DNA of 64,000 bases from Immersiella caudata (GCA_030512335.1 JAULSU010000001.1:2852001-2916000); one strand, 5' to 3'; shown: positions 20,111-31,563, counted from the stretch's first letter. Numbers and translations: made by a program. The notes: a model not told the origin generated them from the letters alone.

Positions 20111-22594
20111 TAAGAGAAAGAATGTGAGGGAAGAGGGGGGGAAGGGGACCTAAGAGGGAGCGCTGCGGCAAAGAGAGAGGAGGAGCTGAATTCGGGGCCT
20201 AGGGCGGGCGGGCAAATTGGGTACGGTAGTAGGACTAAGGTACGGTACGGTCAGGTCCTGGTCTCAACAGCGGGGCTTGTCACCAGCTGGGACGAGACTT
20301 GGAGGGGGGGCGCTCGGCGAGGAGGAGGCGGGGCGGGCGGGCAGTCGCACGTTAGGACGGCTTTGCGAACGAGCGGTGGGTGGAGGACGGGCATGGACAG
20401 GACAAGGGAAGCGAACGGGGGTCGGGTTTGAAGGTGGCTGACGGGATTTGCAATTGCACCAGAGCAAGCATCACAGCGCGCTAAGTAAGTAAGGCTGAGT
20501 GTGCTTGCTCCTTGCGCGCGGGGGAGGGGAACCACCATCCAGGATGCCCTCCTTGCCTCCAGTTCCTCCATTGTTTTTCCTGATGATGAGATGGAGATTT
20601 CCGGCTCGTTTAAGGCCTTGAGCAAAATATGACATTCGCAGTCACATCGTCACTCTTTTACTCATATTTTTGGCCCCCAGCATCGAGCAGCCAGCGGAGT
20701 GCCCAGTGCCCTCAGGTGGCTGTTATCTGCACTTGGCGTGGTGCTGCTGACAGCACCTCATCTTTGCGACCCCTAGCTCAGACGCTTGGTTTCGTCCCAC
20801 CAGACCGGTGCTGTTCCACAAATGTCTGGACGAACATCAGGGGAATCACAACCTTCAACAGACGGCCACAGCACGGGTGCCCGTTTCGTCGTCGCACAAC
20901 CGATCTCATGCTCGAGCTGGAGCCAGAGGATACACGCTCATCGACGGATCGCTGAATCAAAACATTCCGAATCTTGTTGCCGTATCCGTATTCCTTGTCA
21001 CCGTCTCGAGCGGTGGGGTACGGAGTTGGCGCATCCCCACCTCACCCGCGGCATCAGCCCACGCAGCTTGAAGCCCGAAGTCCATGGTTCAAGTAACGTT
21101 ATCTTGCGCAGGCGTCGGTACCCATCAGTGCCCCAAGAACTCATGACAGCGGGATACGAAGACCTCTCAGCTTCCGCCCACGATGACGATTTGCGACATG
21201 TCGCCGAGTTCCGGTCTTCCAGGACATCCATCGCAAGCTTCGGTAGTCGGCACTCCCGCAACATTGGAACCTCAACTCTACTTGGTTCCTAGAAAAACGC
21301 ATCTTTTGTGCACCAAACGAACTGTTTCGTTGGGGGCCCAAAAGTTCAGAGCGTCCCCAGCATGGAATCAAACGTCCCCCAAATGAGTGTCTCGATGCCC
21401 GAAAGTGAATGTGGAATCGTCCAAAGGTGCCTGAACTAGGCCAAATGAGGCTTAGGTCTGGGCCTAGGACCTCTGTAGGACTTTGCGCGGCTCTTCGGTC
21501 GTTGTGGCTGAGCTCGCGATACTGTGCCTCCTTCTCCGCTTCGGCGGAACCAATTGGACGCGAGCCCCATTTGCTCAGCCCCACCGCCATCCAGATCGAT
21601 CGTCAGTCGATATTCGACGTTCACGACGTGCAAACGTTGGCTTCCACGGTTTCTAGGTACACACTCGTTTATTTTCTTGATTGCGGAAATGCCGCAAAAT
21701 TCTGCAATAATTATTGCATTGCATGTGCCGTCTCAGTCCTAAGCTTGATCTTCAGTGGTAGCTTTTGCGGCTGCTCAACACCAACAGTTTGCATCAGCTG
21801 CACCGAACATCTTCCGCAATGTTTCCGAAATACTCCTTGGCTCGCCGGAAGCGGTATTCTGTTGAATGAAGCCATTGAGGGAGGTTCTTGTTATTGGCTT
21901 GCCTTCTCAGCGCAAACGATGCGCTTGTTTGCTGCAGTTCACAATCCGAGCTTTGTCCTGAAAGGCGGAGTAGTGACAGCGCCGCCCGATCTCGTCCAAG
22001 TGGTCATGGCGGTATGATCAGTGGGATTCTCCGCTGCCTTCAAAGTCAATGCTGGGGAAAACAAGAGCCCTAAATCCTACATATCGTGAGAACCACGCTG
22101 GGTGTTGGCAAGCCTGAAGCTTGGGAGGCAGCCAGAGCGCTGACAATCTACTCAGCAAACATGGTCAGCGCTTTGTTCCGAGACAAGATTCCTCTTTTGC
22201 TTCGGTTTTGGAACGGGAGCGCCGTTTCAAGGCCATCAGCTCGTACTAAATTGCAGACTCATTTGTCAAGCTCGGCTTCTGCAGTGGATCGTGGGATCTC
22301 CCCCAGACGTGGTGACGATACTCTGCTTAGACGCGTGCATCGACGCGTTCAAGTTCAAAAACCTTCAGTGTGCAATGCAGGGACCGTCTAAGTCGTAACC
22401 TCAAGCGAATCGTGGTGCCTGCGGTAATCTCCCCCCTGAACTGTACCCTGTCTTGAAAGAGCTGGGCTGTTGCTGACTGCAGCTCAGCTTGAACCCGATT
22501 GACTGAGCAACCCTGCGTTAGATTACAGGAGTCAATCACCGCTGCTTTGCGCCCCTTGAACGCTTGGGACCCGCGGGCCGCGCCGTGTCATAAA
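20111..22594. other. long divergent intergenic region
   Basis: 2.5 kb between the Hsp70-like gene (-) and the apple/PAN membrane protein gene (+). The first 500 bp are GC-rich and G-rich on the plus strand. Short ORFs (for example 20786-21292, 21409-22017) show no domain, signal peptide or splice chain I trust. No RNA gene was recognised. Confidence 0.4.
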
Positions 22595-23551
22595 ATGGAT
22601 GGCAACCACTTCTCCCCGCGCCATCGGCCTGAGGGTTTCTCTCCGCCGCGCGCTGGAGACGGACAGGTGATCGATAACAGCATCGTCATGGACGGTCAGC
22701 TGGCTGGTACCTCACATAGTCAACAAGCCTTCATCCCGATGCACTTGCTGGAGCATAGCGCTCCTGAGGTGGTTCAGCACCCCGTACACGAAAAATATCA
22801 GACGCCTCCCCCCTCCCGACATGGCTCCATCTATCCTCCAATCCAGAAGCAAGGGTCATTCTTTACTCCCCCTGAGTTCGAGGCGGTCCCGCCCCAATAT
22901 CCAGGCTACCCGACTGCTCTTGTTGCCCCTCCAATCGACCATCAACAGGAAGAAGAGAAGTTTTGCGGGGTCAGGAGGAAGCTGTTTTTAATCCTCCTCG
23001 CCGTTGGGGGGTTGGTCCTCCTTGTCATTGCAATAGGTGTGGGTGTTGGGGTGGGACTTTCCAGCAGCAACAACAATAACAGCTCAGCAAGCGCCGCCCC
23101 TGCGTGAGTCTTCCCCCCTCAAGCGCTCCAGCTACTACTTCTGATTGCTGATGAAATCAGTGTATCGGCCTCCAGCACAACCAAATCAACTACTGTCACT
23201 GCACCCAGCACAACATCCACTGCGGCCTCGTGTCTCGAGGCAACGAACAACAGCCAGTACACGACCTCCAATGGCAAAACATTCCTGAGGCTATGTAATG
23301 TCGACTATTCGGGGGTGAATGAGGCTACTGATATTGGTGATCTGAAAGCAAGTACCTTCCAAAAGTGTATCGAACTATGCGCGGCTGAAAGTGAATGTAC
23401 TGGGGCTGGTTGGGGACCGGCTGTCGCGGGCAAAAAGTACCGGGAGACTTGCTGGATGAAAAGGGATCTGAAGAGATCTCATGTTACGCCGGACGACTGG
23501 TATTTTGCAATTCTTCTAGCAGGGACGACGACCAACGAAACGGCTCGGTGA
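22595..23551 (+). CDS. single-pass membrane protein with apple/PAN-like ectodomain
   Basis: Two exons, 22595-23103 and 23161-23551, give 299 residues. The intron is GTGAGT...AAATCAG (57 bp). Residues 1-127 are hydrophilic and Pro-rich with no signal peptide, so they should be cytoplasmic. Residues 128-153 are a strong membrane segment (LFLILLAVGGLVLLVIAIGV) after the basic RRK. An Asn/Ser run and a Ser/Thr stalk (SASSTTKSTTVTAPSTTSTA) follow, likely O-glycosylated. The C-terminal 95 residues have six cysteines in an apple/PAN-like order: SCLEATN, FLRLCNVDYSG, TFQKCIELCAAESECTGAGW and ETCWMKRDL. PAN modules bind proteins or sugars, so a type II cell-surface sensor or adhesin is plausible. The ligand is unknown. 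This layout is common among poorly characterised Pezizomycotina proteins. Confidence 0.78.
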
Positions 23552-25740
23552 TCGGGGTAGGCGACAGCAATATCTAGAGCGATGCTGGATGACCGAGCAC
23601 TTGAGAGGGGACAGCACTTGGGTTGCACGAACGAAGCGACGTCGAGAGCCGAGGACCGCAGAAGGAAGCCATCGACGTAACGCTAAAGGCCGTCACGGAT
23701 ATATGACCGAGACCCACCCTTCCGTCAACTCTAAGCTCACATTCAGGTTTTATTTTTATGTTTATTTCACCCTGGTACCGACTTGGTATTTTGTTATATA
23801 CCCCTTTAAGTGTTCAACTCAGTCTTTTTGATATCTTTCAGTCACCAATTGTGACGGAACGTGGCAGAGACTGCATGGACACGGTGCATAAACTGGCGAG
23901 ATCGTGGGGGGTTTCAATGCATGTCGAACGCTTCAGCGTTGATGCAGAGAATCCTCGCCAATCAGCAGCTAGTTTCCTGGTACGCACTGCTGCAACCAAA
24001 TAGCATCAACAATTGCCGTCGCAATTGACCTATGACATGGAGACTTGCAGCGCATGATCTCTCCGGGAATTTCGTGGTGGGAATTGAACCAGGTTTGCTG
24101 TTGCTCTCCCGAGATCCATCCCGCGAGGATGAGAAATTGCACGGTAATTAATTACCGAATGACCATGTTGCATTCGTGGCATGTAAGTGTGGTTGAGGTT
24201 CGATACGGGACATTTAAAGAGAAGCGGGAAGGTCGCGGCGATTGCCTCTCCTATCTGCATTGGCGAACCCTGACCAGCCCCTCTTCGTCTCTCCTCTTGA
24301 TCGAAGCCACATGTTTTCGTGCATTTGTGTTTCCCTAACAAGCAAGTGGACGAATCGAACCACCAATCCCGGACTGATCACTTGACGCTTGCTTGACCGC
24401 TGTGTGCGCTTCAACCCCGGCAGAAACGACATCGAAACATTCAAAACTCACGGGGTGCCCTTCACGTCTTGACACCAACACTATCCCCTCTTCCGTTGTT
24501 ACCAGAGTCGAAGGCAAGGCGTTCTGGGCGCTTACCCTATCCTCCCCTCTCGCATTTCGCATTTCCAGGTGTCTGGCGTTGCATAGCTTTTCTTTGCTCC
24601 CTTCCCGTCCATTGGCATTCTTCTTGGCTGGCCAGTACAGTGAGCGACACGATTCGCTGACTGAGCGCCTGCGTCCCGACGAACGACGTCAACGCCGACA
24701 TATCCAGCACGCCTAGACTGCTCCACTGGGACGCTCGGTGTGCCCAAGCAACAGGGAGCTCCTGCATCGTGAGCCCGCAGGAAGGGAAGGATTGCACAAC
24801 ATATCCCAGATTTTCGAGGGGCGCTTGACTCGAGAACCAGGATTTCGCTGCTATCCCGACACATCGATGTCATCGGCCAACCCACAAATCTCTCCCAGGT
24901 TTGACTGATACCTCGTCCCGGCGTCTTTCCGGCGGCAAACTGGAGTTCACTGCGCGATTTCGTCTCATCGCTCCGGTCTCCTTGGCGGTCTAATTTGAAG
25001 CTGCTTCTCTCGCATCCCAGTACGGGGTTCGAATCCCGCCAGAGCCCTGCCTATGGGGTCATCGCTACCTAGTAGGGCCGTTTGGTAGTCGACAAGCAAC
25101 CGAGTGCACCCCGCGGTGCAGTCCCCGTGCCAATCATCGCACTGAGCCCAGACAGGACACCCCGCCAAAAGTCGCGTGTATCTTCGATCCGACAAAACGA
25201 CGTTCCCAAAGCCTCAAGGCGCCCCGCGGCGGCGCGCGATAAATCGCAATGCCGAGCACGGAAGCTCACGGGAAAGGATCCCCTCAGATGGAAAGTTGGC
25301 GTCAAAGCCGCTGCCCAACGGCCTGGTCCATGGCGTGGCCCTCCTAATCATCATTTTGGTGAGTGTGTACATGATTCCCCGTGGAAGTCACGCCCCCAAC
25401 CTAAAAAGTCAATTCATCAGAAAGGACGCTCCCGGCTGAGTTGACCCCGCTTCTACGCCCCTCACCCCTCGTCACCTCAATCCCACCTATATCCAAGGCT
25501 TCAACCTGTCCGCTGACACCACCACCGTGCCTGTTTCTACAACTAACCACCAACCCGCTCCAGATTCTCCAATTTTTCTCTGGAGCTCTCAAAATCTACC
25601 ACCCCGATATCCTATCTGTTCAGTCGTTTCTCAAGGCCACCTACTCCCCTTCAGCCTCGTCACCAAGCCATCGCAGGTCTCCGGTCTGCGAAAACCCACA
25701 CCCATTTCCCACCGCAGCCCCGACCTCACGACCTCTCGCG
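23552..25740. other. intergenic region upstream of glucokinase
   Basis: 2.2 kb. It contains an inverted repeat at 24055-24115, another at about 24338-24405, and a perfect tRNA B-box-like string at 25026-25036, but no cloverleaf that I can close. The last 300 bp before glkA are pyrimidine-rich leader sequence. No protein gene is supported. Confidence 0.4.
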
Positions 25741-27332
25741 ATGGCGCTCGAAGCCGAGACGGCGTCCATTGTCGCAAAGTTCGACTATACCGAGGAGGAT
25801 GTTAACAAAGGCGTAAAGGAGTTCCTGCGCCAAATGGGTAGGTTCCAAGTCCCCCGCGACCAAGTGTCTGGCCCCTGACCTGACTTGCTTCCCAGGTGAG
25901 GGACTGGAAAAGGATGGAACGAGCATGAGCCAGATTCCTACATATGTGACAGCAGTGCCCAATGGCACTGAGAAGGTGAGCGGGCGCACTCCGCGATTGT
26001 TGTTTCCCGCGTCTGACCAGCTCCCGATAGGGGCTGTACATGGCCGTAGACCTTGGCGGCACCAACTTTCGTGTCTGCTCCATTCTCCTCAATGGCGACA
26101 CAACCTTTAGCCTCACATACAGCAAAGTTGCGATCCCGAAAGAGCTCATGGTAGCAAAGACTGCAGAAGAGTTGTTCGCTTTTTTGGCAAAGCAAATTGA
26201 GGTGTTCCTTCAAACCCACCACGAGGAGCATTTTGCAAACGCGCGAGACGCTTCGTCAGAGGAGCATTTCTTCCGCCTCGGTTTCACTTTCAGCTTCCCA
26301 GTTCAGCAACTTGGGATCAACAAGGGCACTCTCATCAGGTGGACAAAGGGGTTCGACATCCCGGATGCAATTGGCAAGGATGTGTGCGCCCTCCTTCAGA
26401 CCGAGATCGACAAGCTGAAGCTCCCCGTCAAAGTCGCGGCTCTTGTCAACGACACAGTGGGAACGCTCATGGCACGTTCCTATTCGTCCCCTGGCAAGGC
26501 GGGCGCTGTGCTCGGAGCTATTTTCGGCACTGGCACGAACGGAGCGTACGTTGAGAAGCTTGCCAACCTTAAGAAACCACTTTCGGGCGAGTACGACAAG
26601 TCAACTGGAGAAATGGTCATCAACACCGAGTGGGGCTCGTTTGACAATCAGCTCAATGTTTTGCCCAACACGCCCTGGGATATTGCATTGGACAAAGCAA
26701 GCGTAAACCCTGGCATCCAGATGTACGAGAAGCGAGTCTCCGGCATGTTTCTGGGAGAAATCCTCCGGCTGGCACTGCTGGACTTGGTGAAAAACGACAA
26801 GGTGTCATTCTTTAGGGACGAGAATTCGAGCTCCAACGACTGGAAGTCGACCACTACCATCGCACCGGAATCTAGCATCTACAAGCAATGGGGTCTGGAC
26901 ACTTCTATCATGTCAGTTGCCGCGGCCGACAATACCCCTGAGCTCTCGACCTTGCGACAAGAGCTCGACTCACACCTCCATGTGTACTCTCCTGCCATTG
27001 ATGATGCTCAGGCTTTCAAGGCCATTGCGGGCGCCATTGGCCGTCGCTCGGCACGGCTGTCGGCTGTGGCTATTGCTGCCATTGTCCTTCAGACGGGTGG
27101 CCTGAGTACCGCCACGGAAGAAGAGCCCATTGATATCGGTGTCGACGGCAGTCTAGTTGAGCACTACCCATACTTCCGAGATATGATTTACGAAGCACTG
27201 CGTGTCATTGATGGAGTTGGCGAGGAGGGGGCAAAGCGTATTCGCATTGGTATTGCGAAGGATGGATCTGGAGTCGGAGCCGCCCTCATCGCGCTTGTTG
27301 CTGCGGGAATGGAGAAGAGCAAGAGCGGTTGA
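25741..27332 (+). CDS. glkA: glucokinase
   Basis: Three exons, 25741-25837, 25896-25975 and 26031-27332, give 492 residues. Introns of 58 and 55 bp have donors GTAGGT and GTGAGC. Exon joins restore QMGEGLEKDG and GTEKGLYMAVDLGG. The small domain holds the phosphate-1 loop DLGGTNFR (66-73). Further along are LGFTFSFPVQQ, KGFDIPDA with the sugar-binding Lys and Asp, VNDTVGTLM with the catalytic Asp, and GTGTNGAYVE. The N-terminal string SQIPTYVTAVPNGTEKG is typical of the glucokinase rather than the hexokinase branch of fungal enzymes, and the length agrees. It phosphorylates glucose to glucose-6-phosphate with ATP in the cytosol and works alongside hexokinase in sugar uptake and carbon sensing. 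The last third (IDGVGEEGAKRIRIGIAKDGSGVGAAL) is intact. Confidence 0.95.
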
Positions 27333-27777
27333 TGAATATGGTCAATGGTTGGCGTTTGGTTGGGCGTAATGGCTTTGCTATGCTGTGACGAATAGGGGTT
27401 ATGGTGTCGCAGCTCAAGTGGCCTCCTGGTTGTGTGCTCCTATGAAATGATATATTTACGGGAGAATACATATGCTACTACTCGACAGAGATATGTCTAG
27501 GTGACACTGGTGAGGTGAGTTCGCGTATCTTAGTTGTTGTCCTCATCATCGCCCCACATGACAGCCAATCTCTCTCTCAGCTCATATTTGCACGCTAGCG
27601 GCTGTGTATGGCCCACATCAACAGTGGCTGGACAACACCCCAACTATGAAACCAAAGAATCATGCCGTCTATTCTCATCTTGGTCTATCCTTTCGTTTCT
27701 CATCCATCATATTGTGCTTGTGCCACACACTGCATTAATCTCTTCAAGCTATTCCTCATCACAACACCGTTTCCTGG
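27333..27777. other. convergent 3' intergenic region
   Basis: 445 bp between the glucokinase stop and the stop of the acetyltransferase gene, AT-richer than the flanks. No gene is seen. Confidence 0.4.
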
Positions 27778-29007
27778 CTAACTTCCAAACGCCGCTGAAG
27801 GGTAAGCTCGGTCCTTCTTCTTGCGAACGGCCGAGTTACTCCGCGAACTAGCTGTAGACCCGGGCCCGCTGGAGGGGGTGAGCAGCTGGCTCCTTCCGGG
27901 CGCGGGGCCAGTGCTCATCATATCGGCAGGTAGATCATTCCATTCTGTCTCGGGGCGAGCGTTCTGGAAGGAGAGGGATGAGGTGGATGAGGATGGTGTC
28001 GCTGACGGGCGGCGAGGAGGGGGTCCCGTTGAAGAGCCGCTGATAGGAGGCAGGTTCACAGCTGCGGCCATCGTCCCGCCATTGACACCCGAAGGCCTAG
28101 CAGGGATTCCGACGGCAGCGGGTGAAGATGCAGGCCATGCGCTCTGCCACTGGCTTGGCACCAAAGGTGGTGGTGGTGCTGGCGCACCGGGCCCAACGTC
28201 CCGCCGGATGATCCATGCCGTGTCCGGGCGTAATTTGAAGTAGTAGCCCCGGACTGGCTCGGGGCCCTCGCACCGAAAACCTCGCGACTCGTACCATTTT
28301 AACCCTTCGGCGTTCTCGGTCCACACATGTGCGTAAATGGTGCGAACATCGATGCTTGAACCGGCGTCCGGTAGGATCGCGGCGCTCGCGATGATGTGCT
28401 CGAGGGCTGCTGCGGCGAGTCCTTGGGAGCGGTACGGAGAGAGCAGCGCTAGAGATTGGATGTAGATGGCGTGGTAGGGCGTGTCGGGTGCCGTGACGAG
28501 CTGCTGGGGGCGGTGCCCCAGTTCGGCCGCCCGCGGCTGCCCCGTGGTGTCAAGGAGGGGATTGGGTTCGAGCCGACAGACGATACCGCCGATGACTCTG
28601 GGCTCGGACAACACGTCATCTCGCCAGAGGATAGCGCGCGAGAAGAAGCCGGAGACAAGTGGGTCGAGAGCCTTGGTGTAGAATGAATCCGGGTACGCGA
28701 CGGGTAGCAGCAGCGAGTTGATGCGGCGCAACGCCGGGATGTGGGCGGCCACCACCGGGACGATCGAGGCCTGCACCGGCAGGGAGGGCGGTGTGGCCAG
28801 GACGGGGAAGTCGGCGGGTAGGCTTGCGCCGGTCTGCGGGGGCTCCGCTTGCGGAGGGAGAGGCAGCGCCGGCGGCGGTTGTGATGTTGTTTGGTTCGTG
28901 TCACCCTCGAGGGGTGTTGGTGGGGCAGCACTTGAGCTTGGAGGGGCAGCGTACTTTGGTTGCTGCCGCGGCTGGAAGAACGATCGAATCGAAGGTTGTT
29001 GCGCCAT
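27778..29007 (-). CDS. NAA50-like GNAT acetyltransferase with N-terminal PIP-box
   Basis: Uninterrupted ORF of 409 residues. The GNAT fold spans about residues 80-270: VPVVAAHIPALRRINSLLLPVAYPDSFY resembles the NAA50/San start. The acetyl-CoA loop lies in LALLSPYRSQGLAAAALEHI, and IYAHVWTENAEGLKWYESRGF is the typical C-terminal strand-helix. NAA50 acetylates N-terminal Met or lysines, and the fly orthologue San is needed for sister-chromatid cohesion. The N-terminus has QPSIRSFF (residues 4-11), a perfect Q-x-x-I-x-x-F-F PCNA-interacting box, then a Pro-rich linker. The C-terminal 130 residues are Ser/Pro-rich and disordered, ending in a basic patch (VRKKKDRAYPS). Substrate and PCNA binding are inference. 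The gene is divergent from the Sgf11-like gene. Confidence 0.8.
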   Translation of the reverse strand: MAQQPSIRSFFQPRQQPKYAAPPSSSAAPPTPLEGDTNQTTSQPPPALPLPPQAEPPQTGASLPADFPVLATPPSLPVQASIVPVVAAHIPALRRINSLLLPVAYPDSFYTKALDPLVSGFFSRAILWRDDVLSEPRVIGGIVCRLEPNPLLDTTGQPRAAELGHRPQQLVTAPDTPYHAIYIQSLALLSPYRSQGLAAAALEHIIASAAILPDAGSSIDVRTIYAHVWTENAEGLKWYESRGFRCEGPEPVRGYYFKLRPDTAWIIRRDVGPGAPAPPPPLVPSQWQSAWPASSPAAVGIPARPSGVNGGTMAAAVNLPPISGSSTGPPPRRPSATPSSSTSSLSFQNARPETEWNDLPADMMSTGPAPGRSQLLTPSSGPGSTASSRSNSAVRKKKDRAYPSAAFGS

Positions 29008-30279
29008 GTTTCCTCCGAATGAGCCGCTAGGCGAGGAAGGTGCCGTCGGTCCAAGTCGAAGTCCTCACTTGTCTGTGGAATTGACGCGAGAGGTAGCGGG
29101 TTGATGCCAAGGGGAGAGCAACGGGCACTAAACACTAAATTTATGATTCGCCTATCGAAGCGTTTCAAGCCCCCCGCAGCTGTCGATGTTCCCACGACCC
29201 CTACCCCTTAGCGGTGGGGGACGATGCACTCCACAAACCCAGGCGAGTGGAAGGGTGGCCCTCGGAGGCTCAGCAGTTTGCGGATGAGTGGGTTCGTGGC
29301 CTAGAACCTATGATTCGGGGTAGCGGGCAAGGACCTGTGGAGGACGATATCAGGAGAGCGATGATTTGAGCTGGACGGAGGAGAAAAGCCCGGCAGTTGG
29401 AGCTGCGAATTTACCATTTTTATATCTACAGTAGGCCTTCCGTTGCTGTCCGGTTGCAGACAGGTCACAACCCAGATGGCTTCGTATACTCCCCAAAACA
29501 GTTTTGGAAGTTGCAAGCATGTACCTATTACCTTGGTAAGACAGCATCATCTCCACTTGACTTACCTGCTACCTGGTGACATATCATCTTGAAGGGTCCG
29601 TCTCTAAATGCTCTGGCGTGGACGATAACCTTGCTGCAAAAATCGACGGCATTCTATTTGTATCTCCGAACTAAGGGTTTTATCAAAACTCTCGGTTGGT
29701 TCCATCCTTTGATGAATCAACTTCAGGGACACCTAGCTTTGAGCTGCACCCTGTGGGCCCGCTATCTGTTGTTCACATAGGCGCCACCCCTAGGTGACCT
29801 TGTTAGCCGTGTCAACCAGCACCCCTGGTTCCAGCCTCCCACCCTTCTGAGCCAAAGTGTGCCGGCGCTGTCGGGCAGAAAAATATCAGTTGCGCCTTGG
29901 CACCTGCTAGACCGATGTTCATCAATCAGGTACCGTGGAATTATCTTGCCTGATCAACTTTGCATCGCCCGCAAGAGTCGCCGTTGACAAAGCTATCAAT
30001 CGCGCCTCCCCAAGTACATCACTGCGATGTTTGAGGGCTGAGCGTTGGTTTTTTTTTGCCAGAGGGTGAAACAGCGACTGCCTCTTTTTTGGCGTCACTG
30101 GCTCAATTGCGGCTGGCTTCGCAATTACTTGGAGCCGTGTCAGCTCATCGCCGCCTTGCCAACAAACGGCCCGAACAGCCTCACACAAACCACCATTACT
30201 TTTTGCTATTTTCCCCTCCTTCTCCAAACCTGCTGGTAACAATACCGTCCGCCCGGGTGGTACGATCCTTGCCATCAAC
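29008..30279. other. divergent intergenic region
   Basis: 1.27 kb between the acetyltransferase gene (-) and the zinc-finger gene (+). Only short ORFs without motifs; no gene or RNA gene recognised. Confidence 0.4.
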
Positions 30280-31563
30280 ATGGCGCCGGAACAGGAAAAG
30301 ACGGGCAAGGCGGGCGTCATCGTCGCCCCCGACGATGCCAGCCCCATGGACAACCTTGTAAGAAGCCGTGGGCTGTCGAGATGGTGCTTCATGCGATGGC
30401 GGCTCATGTTGAACAAGCTAACATGTCGATTTTTTCCCCTGCAGGCACATTCCGTCCTCGACGACTTACTCTACAATATCGTCCATGACCTTTTAATTAA
30501 AGTTCACCGCGACGAGAAAACGGCTCGCGGCAATACAGCTGCCATCAAAATCGAGAAGATGGCCTCGGACGCATCAGACTCCTCAACCCCAGACTTGAAG
30601 CCCGACGTACGGATAGAGACAGATGCAGCCATTTACGAGGAAGGCAGGGTGCTGCTAAAGGGCAACCCGCTCAAAACGACGAAAGATATACTCTGCCCGC
30701 GATGCCACCTCCCGCGTCTCCCCCACCCCACCGACGGCAGGGGCGCCCAGAAGCCCGACCCGAGCATCATCTACTGCAAAAAACATCCATACATCGAGAA
30801 GACGGGCTACGACATATACGGCCAAACATGGGTTCCTGCCGGGCCGGGTCGAGGCAAGAAGAAGAAGGACATGGAGAAAAAGATGGATCCCAACGACGCC
30901 AGCTCTCCCGCCGGCGCTGGGGAGGGAAGCGCCAAAGATAGGCCTCCTAATGTGCTCAGTTTTCCCAGCGCCACTTGCTCCAAATGCAAGCGGTGCATTC
31001 TTGTCACAAGACTCAACAACCACATGGGCTCTTGCATCGGCAACAGTGGCCGTAACGCGAGTAGGGCGGCAGCACAGAAGATTAGCAATGGCGGGAGCAA
31101 TGGCGGGAGCCAAAACAACGACAACACGCCGCCTGGCAGCCAGAAGGGCACACCGTTGCCGACGAGCCGAGCTGCTAGTCCTAGGAAGCGGGACGGTGAC
31201 GAGTTTGACGAGGATGCCGACGAGTCCGACCCGGCTAACCCCAAGAAGAAGAAGCACAAACCGACATCGCTTACCAAGAAGGTGATCCTCAAGACAAACA
31301 CAACCAAGCCCTTGTTGAAAAAAGACAAGGTCAAGGCCAACTCGATGCTCAACGTGGAGCAAAAGGTTGACGACGACGCGAAGGACTCTACGGTGCAGGT
31401 CGCTCAGAAGAAGGCTGCACCTAAACCTGGCCCCTCGCCAGCCAAAAAGCTCAAGCTCGGGGCGGCAAAACCGAGCCTTCCATCGGCAGCCCCCAAGAAG
31501 GCCAAACGGGATCGAGACCTTGAGTCCGCTGAGTCTTCGGGCACATTATCATCGCCTCCGTGA
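30280..31563 (+). CDS. zinc-finger nuclear protein, Sgf11-like (possible SAGA deubiquitinase-module subunit)
   Basis: Two exons, 30280-30357 and 30445-31563, give 398 residues. The 87-bp intron (GTAAGA...CCTGCAG) is a multiple of three with no stop, so retention would insert 29 residues. After a short leader comes an amphipathic helix (SVLDDLLYNIVHDLLIKVHR). A first Cys/His cluster follows (LCPRCHLPRLPH...YCKKHPYI), then a second finger, TCSKCKRCILVTRLNNHMGSCIG (C-x2-C...H-x3-C). The helix plus second finger resemble Sgf11, which anchors Ubp8 in SAGA and binds the nucleosome acidic patch to remove ubiquitin from H2B. The C-terminal 170 residues are Lys/Ser-rich and disordered with likely nuclear signals (PKKKKHKP). 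The protein is much longer than yeast Sgf11, so the assignment is tentative. Confidence 0.6.
   Translation: MAPEQEKTGKAGVIVAPDDASPMDNLVRSRGLSRWCFMRWRLMLNKLTCRFFPLQAHSVLDDLLYNIVHDLLIKVHRDEKTARGNTAAIKIEKMASDASDSSTPDLKPDVRIETDAAIYEEGRVLLKGNPLKTTKDILCPRCHLPRLPHPTDGRGAQKPDPSIIYCKKHPYIEKTGYDIYGQTWVPAGPGRGKKKKDMEKKMDPNDASSPAGAGEGSAKDRPPNVLSFPSATCSKCKRCILVTRLNNHMGSCIGNSGRNASRAAAQKISNGGSNGGSQNNDNTPPGSQKGTPLPTSRAASPRKRDGDEFDEDADESDPANPKKKKHKPTSLTKKVILKTNTTKPLLKKDKVKANSMLNVEQKVDDDAKDSTVQVAQKKAAPKPGPSPAKKLKLGAAKPSLPSAAPKKAKRDRDLESAESSGTLSSPP

Noticed and set aside
24970..25047. Intact tRNA gene around the GGTTCGAATCCC string
   Set aside because: The T-stem closes only partly, the acceptor GCTCCGG/CCAGAGC has a mismatch, and no D-arm can be formed. 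It is kept only as a possible relic.
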